From the NCBI RefSeq assembly GCF_003012705.1, contig NZ_PXYL01000020.1:1-64000 (forward strand): a stretch of DNA of 64,000 nucleotides, in the 5' to 3' direction. The stretch is from Pseudaminobacter soli (ex Li et al. 2025). GTDB lineage: Bacteria; Pseudomonadota; Alphaproteobacteria; Rhizobiales; Rhizobiaceae. A model generated the notes under the pieces. The model had not been told where the DNA came from. It did not search any database and worked only from the letters and a program-made list of their open reading frames with translations. Both the position numbers and the translations under genes were made by a program. Positions 17,195 to 25,072 of the stretch are shown here, one piece after another (within the stretch, counting starts at the first letter, position 1; every line of letters starts with the position of its first letter).

Positions 17195-17223
17195 GCACTA
17201 CAAATTGCACGAATATGTAGCAC
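17195..17223. promoter_or_regulatory. Candidate HipB operator
   Basis: CTACA at 17198-17202 and TGTAG at 17216-17220 form an inverted repeat 13 bp apart, flanked by GCA and CAC, lying 16-38 bp upstream of the hipB start on the minus strand. Position and symmetry fit autoregulation by HipB. The sequence differs from the E. coli HipB box. Confidence 0.4.
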
Positions 17224-17540
17224 GAAGATTACAGTTTCTCTAGCCCTCCTAGTCACAAGAGGCATGCGCCCTCTTCTATGTGGGTGCTGTCGACCAAGAC
17301 GCTAAATGAAGTCCAGCGAATAACGGGCAATTGCCGCCTTCGCGACCCGCTCCCTCCATGTGCTGAGAGCATGGCAAGCCTCGGAACGGGGTGCAACACC
17401 GCGGCTTGACGACCTACGTGCTCAGAGGCAGTGGGCACATCTTGCGCTACTTGCGCTCCCCGACAAGTCGTTTAGGAAGGTTTCGCGCCTATCTCTTGGT
17501 TTTCGGGCTGCAATGGCCTTGCCGATTCGCTGAGACAGGA

Positions 17541-18473
17541 ATGACCCGTAATCTTCGATATCTTTGTTCCATAGCACTCGCTGGCCTTGCCTGGGGCACT
17601 CCCGCCTTGGCCGAACCGCAATCGCACGCAACGCCGCGCGCCGATGGCAGCGCTATTCACTGGACACTTGATCGACCGGAGGGGAAAGGGGAAACCGCGC
17701 TTGTGGTGATCGCGCAGGGGTCTGGTTGTGCGCCGGCCATGGCGAGCCTCAGCATGCAGGCGGCGCGCGCAGCCTTTGCAGACCTCGCAGCACTGACGGT
17801 GGAGAAGTACGGCGTCGATCCGAAAGACAGTCCGGCAAACGATCATCTCGATTGCTCGCAGACCTTTCGCGAGCATCACACGGTGTCCCAGCGCATCGCG
17901 GACTATCGCCAGATTGTCGAGAGCCTGCGCGGCGCGGCATGGTGGGACGGCAGGATGGTCCTGTTCGGAGGATCTGAAGGTGGCATGACCATGGCCGCAC
18001 TGGCCGCCGATGTCAGGGCGGACCTCAGCATTCTGATTTCCACCGGCGGTGGCGTGACCTTCGGTGAGGAGGTTCGCCAATCGATCCCCGAGGACGGGCG
18101 GCTGACAGCCGATGCGGCGTTCGCGAAGGCCCGGCAGAATCCGGACAGCGCGGAATTGTGGGCCGGGCATAGCCTGAAATACTGGGCGGATGGGATCGAC
18201 CGCCGTCCCGTTGATGATATGCTGCGCGCCGACACCGAATTCCTGCTGATACAGGGGGCAAGAGATGCCGCCACCTCGGTCAATACGGCCCGCATGGTCA
18301 GCGATCTTTTCGCCAAGGACGGGCGCTGCAACCTGACCTATTGGGAGTTTCCGGCCTTCGATCACGGCATGGTCGACGCTACGGGAAAATCGCATATGGC
18401 CGACGTGCTGTCGCAGGCCGCCCTGTGGCTGAAAGCCCGCATGGACATGCCGGTGACATGCCCGGCGAAGTAG
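17541..18473 (+). CDS. Secreted alpha/beta hydrolase
   Basis: 310 aa from ATG 17541. A Sec signal peptide spans about residues 1-24 (LCSIALAGLAWGTPALA). The nucleophile elbow is LFGGSEGGMTMAAL (G-x-S-x-G). A late EFPAFDHGMVDATGKS supplies the probable acid and histidine. VVIAQGSGCAP near residue 55 resembles the oxyanion-hole HGxG region. It is a periplasmic esterase- or peptidase-type hydrolase of unknown substrate. The GNAT gene follows by 10 bp, so they probably share a transcript. Confidence 0.82.
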   Translation: MTRNLRYLCSIALAGLAWGTPALAEPQSHATPRADGSAIHWTLDRPEGKGETALVVIAQGSGCAPAMASLSMQAARAAFADLAALTVEKYGVDPKDSPANDHLDCSQTFREHHTVSQRIADYRQIVESLRGAAWWDGRMVLFGGSEGGMTMAALAADVRADLSILISTGGGVTFGEEVRQSIPEDGRLTADAAFAKARQNPDSAELWAGHSLKYWADGIDRRPVDDMLRADTEFLLIQGARDAATSVNTARMVSDLFAKDGRCNLTYWEFPAFDHGMVDATGKSHMADVLSQAALWLKARMDMPVTCPAK

Positions 18474-18483
18474 TGGAGGCCTG

Positions 18484-18987
18484 ATGGGCCCGGGCATCTC
18501 TCTGCGTTCAGCCGAAGCCTGCGACCTCGACAGGCTGGGCGCGCTCAAGCTGGAATCCTCGCTGGCATGGGGAGATCATGCCGAGGCGCTGAAGGCGCTG
18601 CCGGAAGCGCGCATCGTGCAGCCAGGGCATCTGCCCTTCATCACGCTTGCTGAGCAGGCCGGGGAGATCGCCGGCTTCGTAACTGTCATTGCCGATGGGG
18701 CGGAGGGCAGGGCCGTTCTCGAAGACCTGTTCGTCGCGCCGGCCGCATGGCGCAAGGGCATCGGCGCGCAATTGCTGACCGAGGCCGAGCGGCGCGCACG
18801 GGCCTGGGGGGCGACGCATCTCTGGCTTGTCGCAAATGAACGGGCGCAGCCATTCTACGAAGCGCATGGCTTTCGCTTTGTCGAAAGAGTGGAAACCGAA
18901 CTCGGCAGTGCCGCCGTGCTGCAAAAGCCATTATCGCCGCTCCCCGGTGGCAGGCTGGACATCGTGATCGACAACGACGGCTGCTAA
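18484..18987 (+). CDS. GNAT-family N-acetyltransferase
   Basis: 167 aa with a typical GNAT core. VLEDLFVAPAAWRKGIGAQL contains the acetyl-CoA pyrophosphate loop (R-x2-G-x-G/A). LWLVANERAQPFYEAHGFRF is the following beta-strand and helix with the N-x2-A-x3-Y pattern. It transfers acetyl to an amine on a small molecule or peptide; the substrate is not evident. It lies just downstream of the secreted hydrolase gene. Confidence 0.9.
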   Translation: MGPGISLRSAEACDLDRLGALKLESSLAWGDHAEALKALPEARIVQPGHLPFITLAEQAGEIAGFVTVIADGAEGRAVLEDLFVAPAAWRKGIGAQLLTEAERRARAWGATHLWLVANERAQPFYEAHGFRFVERVETELGSAAVLQKPLSPLPGGRLDIVIDNDGC

Positions 18988-19060
18988 ACGCGCGATCATA
19001 GGTGCCGGCGTTCCAGCAGGAATGGTGTATCGCCGCTGCCCGTTCGGGGCCTCTTCCGGG

Positions 19061-19742
19061 TTAACTCGGCAGGTCGCCGTCGATACCGCGCACGAACCAG
19101 TTCATGGCGTGGATGTCCTCGTCGGCCAGCGCCTTCCCGGTCGCCACCCCTTCCTGGCCGTTGCGCTTGATGATCGGCCCGGCGAAGGGATGCAGGTCGC
19201 CCGAGATGATGCTCTTGTGTATCGCTTCGGCGTCATTCACGACATCGGCCGATATGACCGGGTTGTAGGGCGCTATCTCCACCAGCGCCTCGGCCATGAC
19301 GCCCCAGCTCGAGGCGCTCTGCCAGCGCCCTTCCATCAGCTCGCGGACGCGGCGGATCTAGTTGGCCCCCCCAGTTGTCGACGATGGCACAGGTGCTTGG
19401 TTGGCGCGAATGTCGACATGTCGGAATATTGGCCGAAGCAGTAGACGCCACGTTCCTCGGCAACCTGGCATGGTGCGGTGCTGTTGGTGTGCTGGAGGAT
19501 GACGTCGGCGCCGTTGTCGACCAGCACGCGTTCCGCGTCGGGCCCGTCCGGCACGTTCTCGATGAAGCTGGTCTCAATGCCGTCCGACCTCATGGCGGTA
19601 GGACCATCCGAAGTCGCCGACTGGGCTCGAATAGACGAAGCCGACCTTCAGGGGGCTGTGCGCCAATCGAATAGCGCGAGCCGGAAGCAAGCGCGCCCGC
19701 TGCCAAGGCGGAAGTGATGAATGTTCTCCTACTGAATTCCAA
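19061..19742 (-). pseudogene. BMP-family (PnrA-like) binding protein, multiply disrupted
   Basis: It starts with a TTG at 19742 behind a perfect AGGAGG. The N-terminus EFSRRTFITSALAAGALASG is a Tat signal. Three pieces in changed frames follow: IETSFIENVPDGPDAERVLV, then VILQHTNSTAPCQVAEERGV and YCFGQYSDMSTFAPTKHL, then EALVEIAPYNPVISADVVND and ALADEDIHAMNWFVRGIDGD. All are signature blocks of BMP basic membrane lipoproteins that bind purine nucleosides and similar ligands. Deletions and frameshifts near 19620-19640 and 19330-19390 remove the middle. About half the normal length survives, and no permease or ATPase partner is nearby. Confidence 0.8.
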
Positions 19743-20015
19743 GGGTTTGCCCTCCTGCCAGATAATCCCGGTATTTCCCCAAAGCGGGAGTTGCTTCAAA
19801 TTCCGTCGACGTGCCGCGCAAGCCTCCCTTCGCACATCAACGGTTCTCGGCATCGCAGGTGCATTCAGGCACAGCCATGTCATACCAAGCCCTCGACATC
19901 GGGCAAGCGGCGGCTGCCGTGACGCTGCAGGCAGCAGAGTAATGACGAGCGCGCCAAATGCAGGATTGTCGGCTGCAAGGCATGGCCGGGGCATGCCTTT
20001 TCGGCCGCGCCGCGG

Positions 20016-20034
20016 TGACAGGTACATGACAGGT
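20016..20034 (+). promoter_or_regulatory. Direct repeat, candidate OmpR-type regulator site
   Basis: TGACAGGT occurs twice with an 11-bp period (20016-20023 and 20027-20034). OmpR/PhoB/TctD-class regulators bind direct repeats spaced one helical turn, and one such regulator is encoded at 24401 in the same operon. Seen directly; binding is inferred. Confidence 0.4.
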
Positions 20035-20098
20035 TCTACCCGTAGCCTGTCTCAGATCGGTCGGTGAGGAGACACGCGGCCGACAGGAGGAACAATCA

Positions 20099-20155
20099 AT
20101 GCAAGACTTCGCGCCTGTCGTCGGCAGCGGGCACCTTGCCCATTGCCCGCGATGA
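20099..20155 (+). CDS. Possible 18-residue leader peptide
   Basis: The ATG at 20099 has AGGAGG 8 nt upstream and opens an 18-codon frame (MQDFAPVVGSGHLAHCPR) ending in TGA. A GC-rich hairpin (arms 20127-20133 and 20144-20150) lies within its second half. It could be a regulatory leader ORF or the surviving start of a deleted gene. There is no evidence that it is translated. Confidence 0.25.
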   Translation: MQDFAPVVGSGHLAHCPR

Positions 20156-20336
20156 GGGGCCCCGGCCGGTCCTTTCTGACGCTTTACCTGGAGCCTGTCG
20201 GGCGTCCGGGCCCGCTGGGTCTGGGACGGTCCGCGCGCCTGAACATCTCAGCATCGGTCGGTGGATGCCTCTGAGGCGGCAGCGATGGCTTTGTCGTGCA
20301 TTTCATTCCCGACGGACAATCACCTAGGAGGAGAAT

Positions 20337-21401
20337 ATGACTTTGACTCTCAAGATCGCCGCGATCGCGGCTACCGCCGCCTTCAGTGCGACGAGCCTTG
20401 CCGTGGCGGCAAGCGAAGAGATGGTGGCTGAGGCCAACAAGGAAGGCGCAATCGCCATCTATGCCGCGACCGACCTGTCGCAGGCGCAAGCCCTGCTCGA
20501 CGCCTTCACCGCGAAATATCCGGGCATCAAGATCGACTACAACGATGTCGGCACCAACGGCGTCTACAATCGCGTCATCTCCGAGGCCGCCGCGAAGCAG
20601 GTCGGCGGCGATCTGATCTGGACCTCGGGCGTGGATCAGGCGGTGAAGCTTGGGGCCGACGGCTATCTCACCCAGTATGAATCGCCGGAAGTGGCGTCGC
20701 TGCCGTCCTGGGCCGTTTATGACAAGACGGTCTATGCCACCACGCTGGAGCCGATCGGCATCATCTACAACAAGACCGTTCTGCCAGAGGACCAGGTTCC
20801 GCAGACGCGCGCCGAACTCGCCGCCCTGTTCGCCAAGCCGGAGTTTTCGGGCAAGATCGGGACTTTCGATCCGGAAAAGTCCGGGGTGGGTTTCATGATC
20901 CAGACCAACGATTCCAAGCAGCGCGACGATTACTGGACGCTCGCGGAAGCCTTCGGCGCGGCCAAGGGCAAGACCTATGCCGCGACCGGCGCGATGCGTG
21001 AAACTGTCGTTTCGGGCGAGAATGCGATCGCCTTCAACCTCATCGGCTCCTACGCGCTCGACTGGGTGAAAACCACACCCAATCTCGGGGTCGCTTTCAC
21101 CAAGGATTACACGGCGGCCTTCTCGCGCACCGCGGCGATAGTCAAGGACGGCCCGCATCCCAATGCCGCAAAGCTCTTCCTCGACTTCATGCTGTCGAAA
21201 GAAGGACAGGACGCCATCGCGTCCAAAGGCATGCCGTCGCTGCGCGAGGACGTCGACGCGGGCCTGAACATCAAGACGCTCAATGAACTGGTCGGCGGCA
21301 ACCTCAAGCCCATGGCGCTCGATGCCTCGCGGCTCGAGTTCATGGAGCCGGCCAAGCGCCTCGAATTCCTGAAGCAGTGGCACGCGGCCGTGAAGGGCTG
21401 A
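20337..21401 (+). CDS. ABC transporter substrate-binding protein, iron(III)/AfuA-FbpA type
   Basis: 354 aa periplasmic protein. The signal peptide covers about residues 1-25 (AAFSATSLAVAAS). EGAIAIYAATDLSQAQALLD, FTAKYPGIKIDYNDVGTN and LEPIGIIYNKTVLPEDQVP follow the extracellular-solute-binding family 1/6 layout. SGENAIAFNLIGSYALDW and DYTAAFSRTAAIVKDGPHP contribute tyrosines typical of the ligand site. The ligand may be ferric ion, thiosulfate-like anions or 2-aminoethylphosphonate; sequence alone does not decide. A strong hairpin separates it from the permease gene. The distal gene at 26447 encodes a clear homologue. Confidence 0.9.
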   Translation: MTLTLKIAAIAATAAFSATSLAVAASEEMVAEANKEGAIAIYAATDLSQAQALLDAFTAKYPGIKIDYNDVGTNGVYNRVISEAAAKQVGGDLIWTSGVDQAVKLGADGYLTQYESPEVASLPSWAVYDKTVYATTLEPIGIIYNKTVLPEDQVPQTRAELAALFAKPEFSGKIGTFDPEKSGVGFMIQTNDSKQRDDYWTLAEAFGAAKGKTYAATGAMRETVVSGENAIAFNLIGSYALDWVKTTPNLGVAFTKDYTAAFSRTAAIVKDGPHPNAAKLFLDFMLSKEGQDAIASKGMPSLREDVDAGLNIKTLNELVGGNLKPMALDASRLEFMEPAKRLEFLKQWHAAVKG

Positions 21402-21431
21402 CGGCTCTTCCAGCGCTGGCACTAAGTGACA

Positions 21432-21466
21432 TGAAACGGTTCCGGCCTTGATCCGGAGCCGTTTCA
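21432..21466 (+). terminator. Hairpin between binding-protein and permease genes
   Basis: TGAAACGGTTCCGG (21432-21445) pairs with CCGGAGCCGTTTCA (21453-21466) over 14 positions with a single G-T wobble and a 7-nt loop. There is no T-run, so it is more likely a partial terminator or 3'-end stabiliser that raises binding-protein expression over the permease. Seen directly; the role is inferred. Confidence 0.65.
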
Positions 21467-21511
21467 GACACTGCCCCAACACTAATCGATCAAACTGGAG
21501 GAGGCCCGCCG

Positions 21512-23281
21512 ATGCCGGCAGAGACAGCTTCCGTATCCGCCAATGCGGTATCAAGTCACCCGACACAGGGAGTGGCCACCCGGCCGGCGACGACCATGCC
21601 GCTGCCGGGCAATGCCAGAGCCTTCCGCGTCACCGTCATCAGCCTCCTAGGGCTTTGCGTCCTCGCCCCCATTCTGCTGATCTTCTATCAGAGCTTCCTC
21701 GATGGCCCGTTCTTCACTCCGGCGAGCAAGCTGTCCCTCGAAGCCTATCGCTATATCCTGACCGACGCGATGTTCTATGACGCGCTCTGGAACACGGTCA
21801 TCATGGCGGCGGGCATGGTTATCATCGCGGTTCCGCTCGGCGCCGGGCTCGCCTTCCTCCTGACGCGCACCGATGTGCGCTTCCGAAAGACGCTCGAAGT
21901 TGTTGTGCTGGTGCCGATGTTCATCTCGGCCATCGTTCTCGCCTTCGGCTATACGGTTTCGGTCGGCCCGTCCGGATTCATCACCATGCTGTCGCGCCAC
22001 ATCTTCGGCGCCGCTCCATGGACGCTTTACTCATTGACGGGCATCGTCATTGTCACCGGCCTTGCCCATGTACCGCATGTCTATCTCTATGTCGCGGCGG
22101 CGATGCGCAACCTGCCCTCGGACCTCGAGGAGGCCGCGCGTTCTGTCGGCGCGCCGATCTGGCGGGTCTTCCTCGACGTCACCATGCCGATGGTGCTGCC
22201 GGCGCTCATCTTTGCGACGGCGCTCAACCTCCTCGTCGGCTTCGAGATGTTCGGCGTCCCTTACGTGCTGGGCGATCCGAGCGGCATCGTAGTTCTGACC
22301 ACCTATGTCTACAAACTGACGACGCTGTTCGGCGTGCCGACTTATCAGCTCATGGCGGTGGTGGTCGTGCTGCTGGTGCTGCTCACGTTGCCGCTTGTCT
22401 GGTATCAGCGCCGCCTGCTGCGCCATGGCCGCCGTTACGCCGCGCTCGGTGGCAAGGGACCACGCACCCAGGTCATGCGGCTTGGGCGGACCGGCCAGAT
22501 CATCGCGCTTTCCTTCGTCGGGCTCTGGCTGTTGGTTTCGGTGATGTTGCCCATTGGCGGTATCGTTCTGCGCGCCTTCGTTGATGCGTGGGGCCAGGGC
22601 GTCAATCCGCTGGAGCATCTCACCGTCAAACACTTCGGCAATCTGATAGAGGTGCCAAGCCTGTTCCGCGGCATCGTCAACACCGTCATCCTTTCGGTCG
22701 TCGGCGGCGCGGCTGCGGTCGCCATCTATCTGGTGATCGGTCTGGCCGGGCACAGAAACCAGGGCTTCTCGAACACGCTGCTCGACTATATGGTGCTTTT
22801 GCCACGCGCCATGCCGAGCCTGATCGTCGGTCTTGCGTTCTTCTGGCTGTTTCTGTTCGTGCCCTTGCTTGTGCCGCTACGGGCGACGCTCATCAGCCTG
22901 TTCGCGGCCTACGTGATCGTCGGCCTGTCTTACGGCCTGCGCCTGCTGCAAGGCACGCTGATCCAGATCGGTCCCGATCTCGAGGAAGCCGCCCGCACCA
23001 CTGGTGCGAGCATCGGCCAGACCTGGCGTGACGTGGTTATTCCGATCGTCCGGCCTGGCCTCGTCGGCGCCTGGGCGCTGATCATGATCGTCTTCCTGCG
23101 CGACTACGCCACCGGCATCTATCTGATGAGCGCCGGCACCGAGGTGATCGGTTCGCTTATGGTCGCGCAGCTTCAGTCGGGCGCTATGGACACCATCGCA
23201 GCTCTTGCCTTCGTCAGCATTCTTCTCACCGGAGTGGGCCTCGGCCTCGCCTTCCGCCTTGGAGCCAAAATCCATGACTGA
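21512..23281 (+). CDS. Fused ABC permease, FbpB/ThiP type
   Basis: 589 aa with two BPD-type permease halves in one chain, as in ferric-ion and thiamine importers. Half one has its EAA loop at LPSDLEEAARSVGAPIWRVF and half two at IGPDLEEAARTTGASIGQTW. About twelve hydrophobic spans are visible, and the N-terminal 30 residues are cytosolic and polar. The good ribosome binding site GGAGGAGGC precedes ATG 21512. It overlaps the ATPase gene by 8 bp and forms the inner-membrane channel for the binding protein upstream. Confidence 0.93.
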   Translation: MPAETASVSANAVSSHPTQGVATRPATTMPLPGNARAFRVTVISLLGLCVLAPILLIFYQSFLDGPFFTPASKLSLEAYRYILTDAMFYDALWNTVIMAAGMVIIAVPLGAGLAFLLTRTDVRFRKTLEVVVLVPMFISAIVLAFGYTVSVGPSGFITMLSRHIFGAAPWTLYSLTGIVIVTGLAHVPHVYLYVAAAMRNLPSDLEEAARSVGAPIWRVFLDVTMPMVLPALIFATALNLLVGFEMFGVPYVLGDPSGIVVLTTYVYKLTTLFGVPTYQLMAVVVVLLVLLTLPLVWYQRRLLRHGRRYAALGGKGPRTQVMRLGRTGQIIALSFVGLWLLVSVMLPIGGIVLRAFVDAWGQGVNPLEHLTVKHFGNLIEVPSLFRGIVNTVILSVVGGAAAVAIYLVIGLAGHRNQGFSNTLLDYMVLLPRAMPSLIVGLAFFWLFLFVPLLVPLRATLISLFAAYVIVGLSYGLRLLQGTLIQIGPDLEEAARTTGASIGQTWRDVVIPIVRPGLVGAWALIMIVFLRDYATGIYLMSAGTEVIGSLMVAQLQSGAMDTIAALAFVSILLTGVGLGLAFRLGAKIHD

Positions 23282-24335
23282 GCTCATCGTACAGAACGTC
23301 CATAAATATCTCGGCGGCCTGCATATTCTGAAGGGCGCGTCGTTCACCGCAAGTCGTGGCTCCATCGTCTCGTTGCTGGGCGCTTCCGGCAGCGGAAAGA
23401 CGACGCTTTTGCGCTGCGTCGCCGGGCTCGAACAGCCGGAAAACGGCGTGATCAAGATCGGCGGCAAGGCGGTGCTGGACGGCGAAAAGCGGATGACCGT
23501 CGCGCCTGAAAACCGCAATATCGGCCTGGTCTTCCAGTCCTATGCGCTGTGGCCGCACCGCACCGTGGCCGAGAATGTCGCCTACGGCTTGAGATTGCGC
23601 GGCGTGAACAAGGCCGACACCGAAAAACGCGTGCTCGATACGCTGGGCAATATCGGCCTCGGCCATCTCGCCGAGCGCTATCCCGATCAGCTTTCCGGCG
23701 GTCAGCAGCAGCGCGTCGCCATCTGCCGCGCGCTGGTCTATCAGCCGAAAGTGCTGCTGATGGACGAGCCTTTGTCCAATCTCGACGCGAAGCTGCGCGA
23801 GGAGGCTCGCTACTGGATCCGCAAGCTGGTGTTGGATCTCGAAATCTGCGCCGTGCTCGTCACCCACGACCAGGCCGAAGCGCTCGCGGCGTCCGACAAC
23901 ATCCTGCTTCTGCGCGATGGTGCCGTGGCGCAGGAAGGCGCGCCGCAGGAGATCTATGACAGGCCGAAGAGCTTTTTCGCAGCGGATTTCCTCGGCGCCA
24001 ACAATGTCGCGAGCGGGCGCATCTCGCGCAACGCGTCGGGCACCCGCATTCAGGGCGACGGCTGGTCGCTCGACGGCGTGGTTCTCGGCGAGGGTGAGGA
24101 CGGCGACGGCAAGGCGGTCATCCGAGTCGAACAGGTCGCGGTGCATGGCCAGCCGGGCCCTGGACGGATCGAGATGCGGCTTGAAGCCTGCCTTTTCCTC
24201 GGCGACCGCTGGGAGTACCGCCTCGCCTGGGGTGCGTTCCGGGCCAAAGCGTTCGGCACGAGGCCGTTGGCGTCGGGCCAGGTCTGGGCCGAAATCCCGC
24301 GCCAGAGCGTGTGGCTGTTTCCGGAAGCTGCTTGA
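23274..24335 (+). CDS. ABC transporter ATP-binding protein, FbpC/PotA type
   Basis: 353 aa from the ATG at 23274. Walker A is LLGASGSGKTTLLRC, the Q-loop VFQSYALWPHRT, the signature LSGGQQQRVAICRAL, Walker B VLLMDEPLSNLD and the H-loop VLVTHDQAEAL. The C-terminal 110 residues form an OB-fold TOBE-like regulatory domain, as in iron and polyamine importers. It starts inside the end of the permease gene. A cysteine in the signature region (AICRAL) is common in iron-type ATPases. Confidence 0.93.
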   Translation: MTELIVQNVHKYLGGLHILKGASFTASRGSIVSLLGASGSGKTTLLRCVAGLEQPENGVIKIGGKAVLDGEKRMTVAPENRNIGLVFQSYALWPHRTVAENVAYGLRLRGVNKADTEKRVLDTLGNIGLGHLAERYPDQLSGGQQQRVAICRALVYQPKVLLMDEPLSNLDAKLREEARYWIRKLVLDLEICAVLVTHDQAEALAASDNILLLRDGAVAQEGAPQEIYDRPKSFFAADFLGANNVASGRISRNASGTRIQGDGWSLDGVVLGEGEDGDGKAVIRVEQVAVHGQPGPGRIEMRLEACLFLGDRWEYRLAWGAFRAKAFGTRPLASGQVWAEIPRQSVWLFPEAA

Positions 24336-24400
24336 GATATTATTGAAGCGGCGGCTGCCGATTTCCCTGGAAGGCCGTCGGATCCAGCAAGGTTCTGGCC

Positions 24401-25072
24401 ATGAGGATTCTTCTCGTCGAGGATACGCGCGACGTGGGTGAAGCGATAAGCCATCGCTTTACCGCCACGGGGCATACCGTCGACTGGGAGACGGACGGGC
24501 GGGCCGCAGCCGAGATCCTCGAATTCACGTCCTACGACCTTATCATCCTTGACGTGATGCTGCCGGGCCTGAATGGCTTCGATATCCTGAGGCAGGTGCG
24601 CCAGAAGAGAACCACGACGCCGGTTCTGATGCTGACCGCCCGCTCTGAAATCGAGGACAGGGTCGGCGCGCTCGACATCGGCGCCGATGACTATCTCGTC
24701 AAGCCTTTCGACTTCCGCGAGTTGGAGGCGCGGGCGCGCGTGCTGATGCGCCGCCGCTCCGGCGAGGCCACCAACATCATCTCCTGCGGCGACCTTACAA
24801 TCGACCGCGCCAGCCGCGCGGTTAAGATCGGCAAGCGCGAGGTGCAGCTCAAGCGGCGTGAGATGATCCTTTTGGAGATACTCGCCTCCCGGCCCGGCCG
24901 CCTCTTCAGCAAGGACGAGCTTCTCGACCAGCTCTTCGGCTTCGAGGATGCGGCCAACCCCAACGCCATTGAGCTTTACATCGGCCGCTTGCGCAAGAAG
25001 CTCGACGGTGCGAAAGCCCATATCGTGACTGTGCGGAACCTGGGCTACCAGCTATTACCGGATGAGACGTGA
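24401..25072 (+). CDS. OmpR-family response regulator, TctD-like
   Basis: 223 aa. The receiver domain has acidic residues Glu7-Asp8, phospho-acceptor Asp51 in LIILDVMLPG, and Lys in DYLVKPFDFRELEAR. The C-terminal winged helix includes LKRREMILLEILASRPGRLF and NAIELYIGRLRKKLDG. It is the partner of the kinase encoded immediately downstream with an 11-bp overlap. By analogy with tricarboxylate (Tct) systems it should switch on the adjacent importer. A direct repeat at 20016 is a plausible target. Confidence 0.93.
   Translation: MRILLVEDTRDVGEAISHRFTATGHTVDWETDGRAAAEILEFTSYDLIILDVMLPGLNGFDILRQVRQKRTTTPVLMLTARSEIEDRVGALDIGADDYLVKPFDFRELEARARVLMRRRSGEATNIISCGDLTIDRASRAVKIGKREVQLKRREMILLEILASRPGRLFSKDELLDQLFGFEDAANPNAIELYIGRLRKKLDGAKAHIVTVRNLGYQLLPDET

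Larger units (their letters stand above)
19743..20336. other. Long regulatory leader upstream of the iron-type ABC operon
   Basis: About 590 bp between the BMP pseudogene start and the binding-protein gene. It contains a direct repeat TGACAGGT at 20016-20034, a GACAGG/CCTGTC hairpin at 20028-20051, a short ORF with an excellent ribosome binding site at 20099-20155, and a GCGGGCA/TGCCCGC hairpin at 20127-20150. No longer gene is credible. The layout suggests a structured, regulated 5' leader. Confidence 0.5.

Noticed and set aside
19743-20336. Riboswitch (for example TPP) upstream of the fused-permease importer
   Set aside because: Hairpins are present, but I could not match the conserved core of any known riboswitch class.
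20184-21566. 460-codon open frame on the minus strand
   Set aside because: Mirror of the iron-type binding-protein gene; no family features.
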